Positions 12,915-25,760 of a stretch of DNA of 64,000 bases are shown piece after piece (position 1 is the first letter of the stretch; every line of letters begins with the position of its first letter). The stretch comes from Anoplolepis gracilipes (Eukaryota; Arthropoda; Insecta; Hymenoptera; Formicidae): positions 467,001-531,000 of the forward strand of contig NC_132977.1 in assembly GCF_047496725.1 (NCBI RefSeq), read 5' to 3'. A program made the translations under genes and the position numbers. The notes beneath the pieces are model-generated. The model saw only the letters and a program-made list of their open reading frames with translations. It ran no database searches and was not told the origin of the DNA.

Positions 12915-15900
12915 GTTGTTACGCCGCAAAAGTGCGGGGACGTTTACCTGTACGACCTCCCAGCCAGTCGGGGAAGTCCTGCGCCGCCCTCCAGACACGA
13001 CTCACCTCTCAACTCGACAAACAATGAGCATTCGCACAATACAGGTACATATTATTCACAAACTAAACCCCCCATCTGTAACCGAATGATTGTGATAAAA
13101 CTGTCTGCTAAAATTTAATTATATTAATTTTGAGATATTGATTAATTTCGCGAAAAACTACGATAGAGTTTTTGACTAGTTTATGTAGCGAATGTAAAAT
13201 TTTTAATTAAAATCACAGACGTATAATTTGTATTATTTTACACATTTTTTGACAATTTTAAATATTATTTTGAAATAAATTATTAATTTTTAAAAAATTT
13301 ATTATCTACAAATATTTAATATCTTTCTTTGTAATTTAGATGATTAAAAATCAGTCATATTGTATAACTTGTAAAGAACTTTTTTTTTGAATATGCAATT
13401 ATTTTTGAGGATAAAAATATCTATAAATTTTATACAAAATATATATTCAAGTATTGAATCTTTTGTGGATCTTATTGATAAAATTATCTATTTATTTATC
13501 GTTTTGCTTTAGTACTTTACACTAGAAGAGTATTAGTTTCTTATTATCACACTTTCGCTAAATATTGTAGATCCTGTTGTTCGTCGAACAAAGAGCTGCT
13601 GAAGACTTGTATGTATATAGTAGAAATTTCACGCAGCTCGGACAAGTTAGCTTACAAATACCCGGGGGACTTAATCCGGCAGAAATTTTTCTTCACTTTT
13701 GTCAAATGGGAAAAAAAAACTTTTACCTGCGCAGGGCGATACACCAGCAGTAGCAACAGCGCGCGGAATTCCATGGACAACGGAGGTAGCGGCGACGCGA
13801 ACGAGTGTTATGACGTACCACCGCGCGCGATTCCTGTGATATCGTCGCCAGCGAGCAGTCCAAGCCCGGCTCCGTCGTGCTACGACATCCCGAGGCCGCC
13901 GACATCCTGCACGCCTAACTCAAATTGCTCCGGCATCACGCCGCTGGATTGCTACGATGTGCCACGACCCCTGCAACCCCTCACGCCCAGCAGCTCGGCC
14001 TCCAGCCTCACCAACGACGGATCCCTCAGTGGCTCGAACAGGTACGTTTGTTCGCATCTCGTATTATTTCGAGAAATTCCCGAGTATTGTAGGTATCACA
14101 AAGATCACAGTCGTTTTTGGAACCAAAAAATCTTGGAAATGCTATAGTCGCATAAGCATACAAAAAGCGTCCCCGACGAGTTTTCAAATAATACTTGGCC
14201 TTCCTCATTGTAGAAAAAAAATTTTCCTCAAAATTTCAGCTCCTTAACTGTATTATTTCCTAAGTTATCGAGAAAAATGTCATTTTCAGTTTTTATTTTT
14301 CTTTTCCATAAATATTCCAGATGATTCCATATCGATTTTTTTTCTTAATACTTATCAACAAAAGAAATATTTTTTATTAATCTCGAATAAAAACTTGATT
14401 TAAAAAAAAAGATTAAAATTAAGAAATGACCTTGTTCCTTTCGAGGTTCAATCATTAAACTTTTAGAGAAGATCCTTTTTGTATGTCTCAATACTTTTAA
14501 ATTTTTTCAATTTTTTCGAGTTGGTGCAACATAGTAAAAAAAAAATAAAAATTCTTTTTTTTTTATTATTTTTTGATGAGTCAAAAAATTATTTATTTTT
14601 CTTGTGATCTCTTCTCTATAATTATAATAGTAATGATAATAGTAATAATAATAATTGTAATAGTTATAATTACACTGCAAAATAGAAACATTTTTTATGC
14701 AAAAACAATTTTCACAAATACAACTTTTAAATTGTTTTTGCATAAAAAATATTTCTATCTTGCAGTATAATTATAATTATTACAAAAAAAATTAATAATT
14801 TTTTGTCTTATTATGAAGAAATAATAAAAAAAAAAGATTTTCCATTTTTTTCATCATGTTGCACCAACTCGAAAAAATTGAAAAAATTTGAAAGTATTGA
14901 GACATATAAAAAGAGTATTCTATAAAAGTTGAGTGATTGAACCTCGAAAGGACCATGTTAAAAAAGTCATTTTTAAAATTTTAATCTTTTTTTTTAAAAA
15001 ACCGAGCGTTTAGTCGAGATTAATGAAAAAATATTTTTTTTTGTGTCTTTTGTTGATAAAAGTTCAGAAAAAAATCGATATGAGATCATCTCAAATATTT
15101 ACGGAAAAGAAAAATAAAAACTGAAAATGACGTTTTTCTCGATAATTTAGAAAATAATAGAGTTAGGAAGCTGAAATTTTTTTCAACGATGAGAACATGA
15201 CAGGCCAAATGTTATTTGAAAACTCGTCGGGGCAATTTTAGTATGCTTATCCGGCTATAGCCTTTACACACGTCCGAGAATCTAAAAGTTTCGAAATAAA
15301 TGGAGAATTGAATAAAATTTTAGAAATCCTGCGAAAAATAACTTAAAGATATGAAAATTATATAAGTGTCAAAAAAAATCTTAATAATCCAAGATTCCAA
15401 GCACGCAAGTTTTCGCTAAAAAAAACTATGACATACACGACGTCTTCAATATAAATAAATAATAAATTAAAAAAATGTTCAATATATATATATATATATT
15501 TAATTAACTTCGTTAATCTTTTTGACTTCGTTACATAGATAATGTTCTGAATTCCAGATCGAGTTTGGCCGCTCCGGATTATGATGTACCTCGACCACGT
15601 CTTCCAGTATCCTCGTTGCCGTCTCGACATAACACTCCTTTACCAAATACCCCGACGCCACCACCGCCCTCGCAACAAATTTATGACGTACCAGTCAGCA
15701 AGGAGCTTCCACTGGAATTAGACTCCGCCCTGGAAGGCTTGCAGAGACTGCAGAACGAGGCGTCCGCCGCGATAGCGAGGTTACTGGGCTTCGTCAGCCC
15801 CGGCTGGAGAACGCCGCAGCGATTGGACGCCACCCTTATGGATCTGAGGCTGGCTGCTCTCAGACTACGAACGTCCCTGCATGATTTAGCTGAATTCGCG

Positions 15901-18900
15901 GAAGGTAATTAACTATAACTCATTGATTTAATATATTAAAAAGTTTGTGTGTAAAGATGTCTTGACAACTTTTCAAATAAGATACGTAGCTTCTTCGGCA
16001 CACTTAAATAATTTTTTCAATTTTTGCTAATCTTATGAAATCATTCCTAAATCTTGACAGAGAAAAAAATCATCATAAATTATACAAGAGATGAAGTAGA
16101 TTTTTCAATATTATATTTTTTATTTTTCTTATCTCTAAAATTCTTGGAATTTACGACAGTACACATTTTTATCTACAGTTTTTATAAAAATTACATTACT
16201 TTCTCAAAAGTATATTTTCATATATGCACTGTTAAATTAAAAAAAATCCTATTTCGCGCACAGGCACGCTAGGCAATGCGGGCAAAGCGCCGGACAAAGG
16301 TCTGGCAACGAAATTACGACCACTAGTAAAAGCGCTTCGTGATTCCGACAAGCTCGTACAGGAAGCCGCTACTGAATTGGACACAATGGAATGGGATGCG
16401 AGCAAGCTCTGCCGCGGTGGTGGCGATACACCAACACCTACTAACGGACCTCCGCCTTCGCTGCTACCGTCTGTACAGCCGGATCCCCTCGATCAGCTGA
16501 TTGCGTGTGCCCGAGCGCTCACGGAAGACGTTCGTCAGGTTGCTAGTTTCATTCAGGTAAGCATCTTTCGCAACCGTAATATATTTCTCACGGGTAGTGA
16601 AATCTTTCACAATCTCAAACGCGAAGGATTTTAATTGAATCATCCTGATAATGGTAATAACCCTGAAAAGACCGTGTAAATTAACTTAAATTGAAATGAT
16701 GAATTATAAAATATGAAAGAAAAAAAAAAATCAACCTTTAAACTTTTTTTTCGAATAATGCATTAAGTATGTACATGTAATTTCTGTTTTTAATCCGTAT
16801 CACTGCCATGTGACTTATTCAGTGCATGTAATAAGAACGAATTGTAAGTCTAATATAAGAAATCAATTTTTTAATCCTCAATGTTTAAGAATTGAAATGA
16901 ATAAACGAGAATAGAAAAATTCGGAAACAATTAGACAACTAAAATTGTAAGTCTTTCTAATTTCGAAGATTAGGAATCGAAAATTTTAGAAAATAAATTT
17001 TTGTACACTTCTTTTAGAATAATGAATTGTTATATAAATATAATTGTAAATATAGTTTTGATGGCATTGATAAGGATCTTAAGTCCTTATTGCTAATAAT
17101 AGAGGCTCTATGCGTACAGGGAAATTCCACGTTGCTTTTCAAACGAGCGTCGATCATTTCCACGGGTAGCAGCAACAATAGCGGCGCCGGAGAGGATTAC
17201 GACTACGTGAATCTTGATTCACGAGAGGTCGTGGCGAAACAGCGAGAGGAACTACGAGCCTTGCTACCGCAGGAGCTACGGAACAATTATGATCTGCTGG
17301 TATCCGAGGCGGACAATGCGGCAATTCAGATGCCACCCACGACACCGACGCCCATGGATCCAAACGATAAACAATTGTTGGCCTTCTATGCCGCACAGGT
17401 GATCACGCATGGTGCGCATTTGACTCACGCCATCGACGCTTTTCTCCAGACAGTCGAGCACAATCAACCACCCAAAGTGAGTTGACTCTCGAAATTTCTT
17501 GTAGTACTTGTAATATCAGCCACAGTATCTCTTCGCGTGAAAATATTTGAAGATGTCGAGAGATTTATTATTCGACATTGGTAACAAAATGATGAAGAAT
17601 GTTATTCTTGTTTCGATAGAACTTGAAATTTGAATTATCTGTAGTCATCCTTTTTTTTAACAACACTTGTCATAATATATATAGATATACGTTTCAGAAT
17701 GGCTAGTAATATAATGACAAGACATTTTATTGTTTGACGATATTAGCTAATATTTTATCGTGTCTAACAAAAAGTAAATTAAATTTGTTATTATTTTAGA
17801 AATTTATATAATTCGTAAAGTTATTTTATACAAGGACATAAGCGCATTACGATAAACAAATTGTGCATGTACTTAGTTCGAGCACTTTTTCAATATATCT
17901 TGAAATGCATTAAGTGGATATGTATATGGGTCTCGATAACGATGATAGGACAGAGGATATCGGCGGTGCTACTGTGACAAGATATTTTAAATAAGCGTAC
18001 GTTAATTGCATATTTTCATTACTTTTTCACAATGACCTCTTTTTCACATGCATTGTAACGCAACCGTAGTTACAGATAAGCCGATAGTAAAACGTATATT
18101 GTAAAATCGAAGCAAAAACATATTGAGAAATTGGAAAATTATGTCGTCTAGATTATAAATATATCAAATATAATTAGCATAATAGCAAAGTATAATTATC
18201 TCAAATTCGCGCATACAAAACATATAAAATAAATACATTTCAACAATAATTTAAACTCGCTATAACTTGTTTAAACAATTAAAACTTTGAATTTAATTTT
18301 CAATAACAAAAGTTAAAAAAAAAAAATATCTATTTCATATCATAATTTCCAAAAATTTTATATACTAGAACATTTTAAGCGCGCGCCATTTATTTTATGT
18401 ATGTTTATGTCGTGTTGTGTACGTTAAAGTTAAGCGTTAAAGTTTCTTTTTTCTGCAATGCTAATTGATTGTTGAATATTCAATTTTAATATTTACGGTT
18501 GGCTTTAAGAAACCATCCTTTTTTCTTTTTCTTTCTTTCTTCTATCTCTTTTTTTCTGTTAATTACACAAATATAAATTACATATTAAATATACATATAA
18601 AATCATGGGAAAAGTTTATACATAGATCATATACAATACATGCATACATAATATATGTATCTTTTTTTGTCTCTCTTTTTCTCTTCGTTTTCTTTAACTT
18701 TTTTTAAAACTTTTCTTTAATTTAATTTTTTTACAAGTTGTCACATAAACTGTCAAAATTTGACAGCTACAGACGACACGCGCGAAGCAAGTCCGTAATA
18801 ACGGACTTGACAACGAGACAATCAATCAGCATCTCGGAAAAGAGGCGACAATATGTAAATAACATGCCTTTTATTCAGTTTAAACACATTTAAAAAAACC

Positions 18901-19283
18901 ATGTCTTAAAAAAATAATTTAGTGTTTAACAAGAAAGAATAATTGTTAAAAATTTGTTTAACAAACAAATAAATCTTATTAATATGGAATTACAGGTTTT
19001 TCTGGCTCATGGTAAGTTCGTCGTGCTGAGTGCACACCGGCTCGTGCACATCGGTGACACAGTGCACCGTAACGTGACGCGCAATGACGTGCGTACACGT
19101 GTGTTGCAATGTGCAAACGCTCTGAATGAGGCACTCGCGCAAACCGTGCAAAAGACGAAACAGGCCGCCCAGTTCTTCCCGAGCGTTACTGCGGTCCAGG
19201 AAATGGTCGACAGCGTCGTCGATGTTTCACACCTGGCTAAGGATCTCAAAGTCGCCATGATACAGTCCGCTCAGCAGCCGTGA
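12915..19283 (+). CDS. p130CAS: p130Cas/BCAR1-family docking adaptor (partial, 3' six coding exons)
   Basis: Coding exons: 12915-13044, 13735-14041, 15558-15904, 16264-16556, 17120-17476 and 18996-19283. Phases agree throughout and give 573 codons before TGA. Cas proteins are scaffolds at integrin adhesions that are phosphorylated by Src/FAK-family kinases and then recruit Crk. Visible parts: a substrate region with six YDxP sites (nt 12951, 13809, 13881, 13953, 15580, 15682) among proline-rich linkers; a helical serine-rich bundle region in exons 3-4; the Src-binding YDYVNL motif (nt 17198, YDYVHL in mammals); and a C-terminal FAT-like helical domain in the last two exons. The SH3 domain and start codon are not in the window as far as I can see, so upstream exons must lie 5', possibly beyond position 1. 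A long 3' UTR probably follows. Identity is confident; the exact upstream structure is not known. Confidence 0.92.
14139..15272. mobile_element. 1.1-kb foldback (inverted-repeat) element in a p130Cas intron
   Basis: Two arms of roughly 550-580 nt are reverse complements with many small differences. Paired landmarks are CCCCGACGAG (near 14,170) with CTCGTCGGGG (near 15,222); GAGTTGGTGCAACAT (near 14,518) with ATGTTGCACCAACTC (near 14,858); and CAAAAACAATT (14,700) with AATTGTTTTTG (14,730) at the centre. The element fills most of the intron between the second and third visible p130Cas exons. There is no transposase. It is a foldback element or large MITE, old enough for the arms to have diverged. 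Confidence 0.85.
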
Positions 19284-22200
19284 AGATTTTTATCACAACG
19301 CAGTCGCGTAACTACAAGTTCCTTGAATTGAAATGCAATTCTTACGATTGGTAGCTCTTTTTTTTTCTCGTTAAACTCTAAGACTGCGGAGGATTCAAGC
19401 ACGACGCATCTTGGAGTTTATACCTTGCGATCGTATTTGATATATCGCAATCGCGTTGGTAATTCAAAGACAACGTTTGAAGAATCATATCGAATCTCTT
19501 GTCCAAATCTTTTTTTGTCGAGATTTTAAACAAAGGTCGCTGAGAATCTGCAGCGTGTTTATAAATTGAATATTTTTTTCTCATACAAAAATGGATCAAA
19601 AGTATCTCAGGAAATTTATAGTAGATGATTCTTCAAGCGTTATCTATGAAATGTGAATCGTTGATGGTTGCTGTTATCTCGAGATTCAATCGTCAACAAA
19701 GGATGTAATGAAGAATACAGTGGTATTGAAGGCGCCTGAATATTTTTACCGAAAGAGAATGAGCATTAGCGCAAAAGAAGCTTGCTTGAGATCCGACGAT
19801 AATATTTTTAATCCTAAACGGCGAGATAATCAAACGAGATAATCCATATATATGCTCCACAAAGCAAAAACAAAATCCCCAAATACTCACACACCTTGTG
19901 TGTACAGTACAGAGCTAATTATACCTTTGCATTTATAAAAAAAAAAAAAAAATTTGTGGCCTAAAATAGAAACCTGCTACTGCCAAAGCTCCGGTATCTA
20001 GATAAGAAACGAAGGAAACCTTGGAACGAGTGTCTTTGTAATGTACTCGAGAATATTAACATTGTAATCTTTCATAGAAAATATGTAGCCGTTCAACTAG
20101 ACGTTTATTCAAGTAGACGTGTGGAATATAACGAGGAGTTATAACAATAGCTTTCTGGCACGTGAGAAGCATTGCCGAAATGGGCTTCCACGAATTCGCG
20201 ACTTGACAGACACCGAGGTTATCCACTCGTTTCAGAATGGAGCTCATTTCGGATACACGCCAACAACGTACGCAGCTAAACGTGTTAGTAGTCTCATAGT
20301 TGTATGTATACAATATACAGTAGAACATACGCATATGACGACATGTATTCATATCTTTCTTTTAGAATTGAATTTATCGATGTTAGTTAACTATATAAAT
20401 TTTACTTTAGTTGATTTTCTAGAACTAGATTAAAAAAAAGCAAAAGAATAAGTCTACTGATAAGTTAACTGATATTGCTATTAAAGGCAATGCGAAAGAT
20501 CGATATGAATACCAATGTCGAATTGAAGAACAACCGCGTTTCTGTTTTTCTAATTCGATCGTATGTCGGAAAATTGACACCAAGAGAGAGAGAGAGAGAA
20601 AATTTAACGCAGGAGGGAACGCACTTTTTGAGATATCCTGCGCGCAGACGTGAATTATATTACTTGTTACAAACAATTCTTTTGGAGGACAACTTTAAAC
20701 AAAAATTTTATACAAAGCTTTTACTGCTGGGTTACGAATTTTTCGGACCCTCAGGCCTTTTTACCAGGCTCTTCCACAGCGAAAATTAATCACGAACGCA
20801 CACCATGAACCGCAATCAGCGGCGGATCGAATGAAATATTGTCGTAATAAGAATTTCAAAAGAACGACAACTATGTAACATGTACTCGAGATTTCTTTTC
20901 TATAACGAGGCCTTTTTTTATAGAGCATTTTTAGACAATTTTTATAGAACGAATGTTTTTATTAACTTAGCGCAGATTCAAGTCCTTTAATAGAGACTGA
21001 CACAAGCAAATACCTAAAGAATATCGTAAAAATTGTGTCATTTTTTTCTAAATGTCTTGTATTTCTGTATCATTGTGATAAATCAGTCATGGAACTGCGT
21101 TTTTTTTTTTAATTATCTAGCTATCAAAGCTATCTTTTTTTATATTGTAATATATAACTATAATTAACATATTTTCACGTTATACTATTACCAAAAGATT
21201 ATAAAATTATTTTGAAATATATAATTATCCAAGTCAGGAATACGTATACGATCCAACCGCTAATTTACGGCGTAAATTGTTTCCTTGGCATCCACATACG
21301 TAAGTGTACTTAAAAATAACTTGCTGACTAATAGGATCCGCTCAACACAATTCACGAAACTATCCAACTTATTTATTGGAGTTTTACTGCGCCTCGACTA
21401 AACAATGGAGATATAATTATATGACTGTGACGCGGTTATATGTATATTTTAGCTGTATATTAAAGTGTAATCGGCTGTTTTCTTGCAGCTTTAATGCTAA
21501 CGAAGCATTTACTAAAATTCTTCTTTATTGCATAGCGATTTTTATCTTACGATATTCTTTTTTCTCAATTAAGAGATAGATTGTCGGAATTATTATTGTA
21601 ACTAGTATTATTGTAATTAGTAATATTGTAGATAAAGCGATTTCTTTTTTTCAAGGCGCGACTTATGACATTATATATTTACAGTTTATTTTTTAGAAAT
21701 TATATCCAAGCATATCGCATATAGAAAAACGTTTATACATAAACCTCGAGACCTGTATTATAATTTATTGGCGAAGCGTTTTTTGTAATATAATACACAT
21801 ATGTGACAGGCAGTTATATAGAATCTAGGACTGTATATTTCGAAGTTTATATGATAGTCGATAGGTGCTTATCATTCACGTTCAACTATTGTATATTCAG
21901 GTATTATCACATGTCATTAAGTATTAATAGTTTTTCCTTTTTTAACGTAGCCTGACAAATATTTTATTCACACCAATGGAAACACAGTTTGTCGTTTTCC
22001 TCTAATTTCCCTTTTGTACATTGTACCTGGATAATCCTTTCGGAGTAATTGTATATTATTCTTGCGATACATTTGTTAAACATTTACATATATACACACA
22101 TAATGGTATTTCATATTATTATAAGAAATACTTACTATGCTGTAAGCTACATATCGAGAGCGATTATTCTAAGATTAAGATGGAAAAATTGGAAAAGAGA

Positions 22201-22900
22201 AAGAAACTCTCGATATAGTGTACGTGATATCGTTTTAGAGGAATTTACTACACATCGAAAACTCGGTTTATCATAATGAATCATGCTTTCGGTAGTCTAA
22301 TATAATTCACACGGAGACAATTTCCTGTGTTTTGTCGTTGAAGATTTCTTCGTATCGTTCAATGCAAAGCCGAGATGCGTTATAAACTAAATAATTGATT
22401 ATGTTACGTTAAAAACACCTTATTTGTATATATACATAGATATATATTTATACATTATTAAATATTATATATACATAACTATTCCTATTACAAAAATGAG
22501 TATGTATACACACACACACACATATACACACATACATACACACATGTGCGCAATAGTATGTCTGAGATGCAATAGTGGAATAAATCTGTTTAAATATTGT
22601 GCAATGTCAAAAATAATTTTTAAGTCAAAATATGCTGAAATAATCAAGAAGTATTTGAAAAAAAAAAATATCTATTGAAAAGAATATTCATATAAACTCG
22701 ATTGTAATGTAAGCCAAAAGTGCGTAAACCGAGATGTTTTCAGAACTGTAAGATATTTTTTCCATACTATTCTTTTTTTCAACAATATTCTAACAACACC
22801 CTGAAAGATTAATTTTTGCATATTGGCGTATTACTTGTATATTATAGTTTCGTTCATACAATAAAGTCTCAAGAGAAAAAAAAAAGATTGTATCGTGATT
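19284..22900 (+). other. Probable long 3' UTR / intergenic DNA behind p130Cas
   Basis: No exon of another gene is visible. Open frames at 20,119-20,433 and 20,475-20,789 match nothing I know. A good poly(A) signal AATAAA stands at 22,860-22,865, followed by an A-rich run, and could end a long p130Cas 3' UTR. An AC microsatellite lies at 22,507-22,544. Confidence 0.4.
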
Positions 22901-23290
22901 AAAAATAGACAATCTTTCCAGGAAATCCTTTATTCTTTATATTACAATTTATCAATTTTTTTTACATTGTGATGTGTGAACGAAACTCACAAACAATATA
23001 TATCTATGCGATATAAACTGTCATTTTTTTTTTTTTTTGACAGATACAACAGCCCCAAAATCCAACCTCCCTTTATTGTGCAAATTTTAACAAGTAGTTT
23101 CTATGCATAGTCGTATATAAAACATTTTTACCAGTGTGTACTTGGTCAGACTTTGATAAGTAGAAGCTCCATAAGAGGTATATAACTTTACATATTTATA
23201 AATTATTTTCAATTACGTAATCGATATTCGACAATCTCTATCGATGGTTTTTTTAAAACAGAAAGAATATTAAATGGATGTATTTTCAAA

Positions 23291-23296
23291 TTTATT
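23291..23296 (-). terminator. Poly(A) signal of NAA10
   Basis: AATAAA on the minus strand, 47 nt downstream of the NAA10 stop codon, fits as its cleavage/polyadenylation signal. It faces the likely p130Cas poly(A) signal at 22,860 in a convergent arrangement. Confidence 0.6.
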
Positions 23297-23343
23297 CAAT
23301 TTTAAAAGCCAACCTGATTTTTACAGCAACAATGATGAACGGA

Positions 23344-23898
23344 TTAAGAATGATCGCCGCAACAACTGCCAAGGTGCGTATGAACATTACCCTCCTTGTG
23401 CGCTCTGTCTCTTAAAGCTTTTTCATGATGAAAGCTAGTGAGATCTCGTTTCATTGCATAAGCATCTTCGCCATCTGCATAATATTTCGGCTCTACCTCG
23501 GACACTTCAAATTGCAAACTGCTCGTGTACAAATTAAGAGCTGCGCGATTACTTCTACGGACGTGTAACGAAACGTACTTTGCGCCAAAACATTCTACCA
23601 TCGCCCTGGACGCCTGATTCATCAGTTTCTGTGCAATTCCCAATCTTCTGTGTGAGCGTTTCACTGCCAAACTGGTAATATGTCCATGAGGATTGTCTTC
23701 GCAGTCCTCCTCCATCTTGGCGAGCACATACCCTACTATTCTTCCTTTCTCATCCTCAGCCACATAGCTTAGCTGCGGCCAGGAGAGAGCATGATACAGA
23801 TAATACTTCATCTGGTAATTTTCAGGTAAGCATTGCAAATTACAATGTTGTATATTCAATAAGTCATCTGTAGTTGCACAACGTATATTTACAGACAT
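23344..23898 (-). CDS. NAA10: N-alpha-acetyltransferase 10, catalytic subunit of NatA
   Basis: A single uninterrupted frame of 184 residues starts at ATG 23,898. NAA10 transfers acetyl from acetyl-CoA to the N-termini of nascent chains after methionine removal, on the ribosome together with NAA15. The GNAT fold is nearly complete and very conserved: LPENYQ (24-29), the acetyl-CoA loop RRLGIA (84-89), the KYVSLHVRRSNRAA stretch (about 107-120) and PKYYADGEDAYAMKRDL (about 137-153). The C-terminal tail is short (about 30 residues) and basic/histidine-rich, unlike the longer acidic tail of vertebrate NAA10. No intron interrupts the frame. The start lies only 66 nt behind the stop of SMIM13 on the same strand. 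It could be the only NAA10 gene or an intronless copy; the sequence alone cannot decide. Confidence 0.95.
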   Translation of the reverse strand: MSVNIRCATTDDLLNIQHCNLQCLPENYQMKYYLYHALSWPQLSYVAEDEKGRIVGYVLAKMEEDCEDNPHGHITSLAVKRSHRRLGIAQKLMNQASRAMVECFGAKYVSLHVRRSNRAALNLYTSSLQFEVSEVEPKYYADGEDAYAMKRDLTSFHHEKALRDRAHKEGNVHTHLGSCCGDHS

Positions 23899-23964
23899 CT
23901 TGGTCGGATATGTTTTGTCTTATTCAACGGTTCATATAATTATTATGGTAAATATCTCGTCTAA

Positions 23965-24745
23965 TTAATCACGGCGAAGTTTCTTGATGCGTGAACGGCC
24001 GTTTTTCAAATCATTAACAGAGGATGACTCACTCATTCCTTTCCCGGTGAGTTCTCTTACAAAACGGAATCGTGATAGGAAGAACGTCCAGACTAAGTAC
24101 CAACCTGACAATAAAAATTATTGTAATATTAATTAAGAAATATAAATATAAGTCATATTAAGATATATAATAATAATAATATAAATTATATTCACTAAGT
24201 TTTTATAGTTTAAGTTAAAAATAATTTGAGATTTGTTTACATTATTAAATAGCTAATCAAGATTCTCTTATTCGAATTTATCAACTTATATATTTCAATA
24301 TAATAATTACTCAAATATATTATACTGTTTCTCAAAAGAACAAGATAAAGATTAATCATGATAATGCAAGTATTCAAGATATGCTAATTAAAAGTGCCTA
24401 GGAAAATAATAGAGGGGGAACATAAATAAAAAAAGATAAAAAAATGTATAAAAAAATAAAGAGTTGCGGTAAATTTATAATTATTAGAACGATTAGGAAA
24501 CTGTCTAATATAATGTATGTACATAAATAATGATACATTGAGCACAATGTAAAGCAGAAAGAGTTACTTTCGCGCAATCTCTCTTGCGAGCCGAAGAACT
24601 TGTTCCCTGACATGATTACGTCACATTTCGTAATCGAGTTAACGTGAGTAACGTGTCGCTTACCCATCACAACAAGGAGGAATACTATCAGTAGGCTGAA
24701 TATCACGGAGAACGCCGCGAGGAAAATTTCCGTCGGGATTTCCAT
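23965..24745 (-). CDS. SMIM13: Small integral membrane protein 13 homologue, two exons
   Basis: Exon 1 is 24664-24745 and exon 2 is 23965-24104, joined in phase 1 with GTAAGC and CAG splice sites. The product is 73 residues. Residues about 7-33 form one hydrophobic transmembrane segment running into the junction GWYLVW, followed by FLSRFRFVREL and a short basic tail ending KKLRRD. Human SMIM13 has the same order: N-terminal membrane segment, GWYFVW, FLSKFKFLREL. The function of the family is not established. An upstream in-frame ATG (24,775) exists, but the start at 24,745 gives the family's usual N-terminal length. The gene sits directly in front of NAA10 on the same strand. Confidence 0.88.
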
Positions 24746-24849
24746 CAAGAGAAATGAAAGGAAAAAAAAATACAAAGGAGGGAGGGAGAGAGAGAGAGAG
24801 AAAAGAAAATTACGCCCACGCTCTATGTCGTACGCGCATAACTACATTA

Positions 24850-24865
24850 GCGGGAAATTTGGCGC
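24850..24865. promoter_or_regulatory. Paired E2F-type sites upstream of SMIM13/NAA10
   Basis: GCGGGAAA (24,850-24,857) and TTTGGCGC (24,858-24,865) abut; both fit the E2F consensus TTTSSCGC in opposite orientations. They lie about 105 nt upstream of the SMIM13 start in a GC-richer 5' region preceded by a GA repeat. Function is inferred from the motifs only. Confidence 0.5.
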
Positions 24866-24978
24866 GAACGGAATACGTGCTTTCGATATAGCGACCGAAA
24901 ACTCGCGAGCGAACTTGGCACGATAACAACGCGCGAACTTTCCCTTATCTCTGGCAACGGGCACACGCCATTTTGAAA

Positions 24979-25709
24979 ATGGAAGAATTAGAGGTTATAA
25001 CTTCCCCCCCGCACCCGCGATTCGCAAGCCGTAAATTCACTCGAGCGTTACATCTTGCCACGCTTACAAGGCGTTTTTTTCGCTTACGACACTTACCAAA
25101 GTCCAACAGCTGCTTAAACAACCGACATTACTTTCACGAGACTACGAATCTCCTCTACCGGTGAATGCTTTCTGCCGACAGGAAGCGCACCTAACCCAAC
25201 AGGGACGCGTTCGAAAATCGTACCCCTGGGCTACAGCTTTTAATTGACTAATCAGGACAAATGGAATGGAAGATTTCTTTGTTCCGATTGGTCAGTTAAA
25301 TTATATTTAAACCTCTCGGGTAAGATTTCAGAATGTACTCCAGATGCTATAAATGTCACGAAGTTGCGTTAATTTTTTCACGTTCAAGTTCAAGTTGTAT
25401 ATATATCGTATCTAGATATTCATACATCATGACTGTGGTCATGAACAGAAATTACAGAAATACACAATCGACCCCAGGAAATGGCAACGTTTCAACAGCT
25501 GTTTTTGACACACACTGTATATGTATGTGTGTATATTACTTTTATGTATATATATATATATATATAATTATTAATACATAAAATAATATAATCTTTATTT
25601 TTTAGACTATAAAGAAAAAGAAAAAACAATTTATTTAATCTATAAATTCCTGGAACTATGCAGAATGTGTCAGGATCTTACCAAAACTCATTTTCAAAAA
25701 ATATACATG

Positions 25710-25760
<51 letters not shown>

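Noticed and set aside
20119..20789. Two plus-strand frames of 104 residues behind p130Cas
   Set aside because: No recognisable protein features; probably 3' UTR or intergenic DNA.
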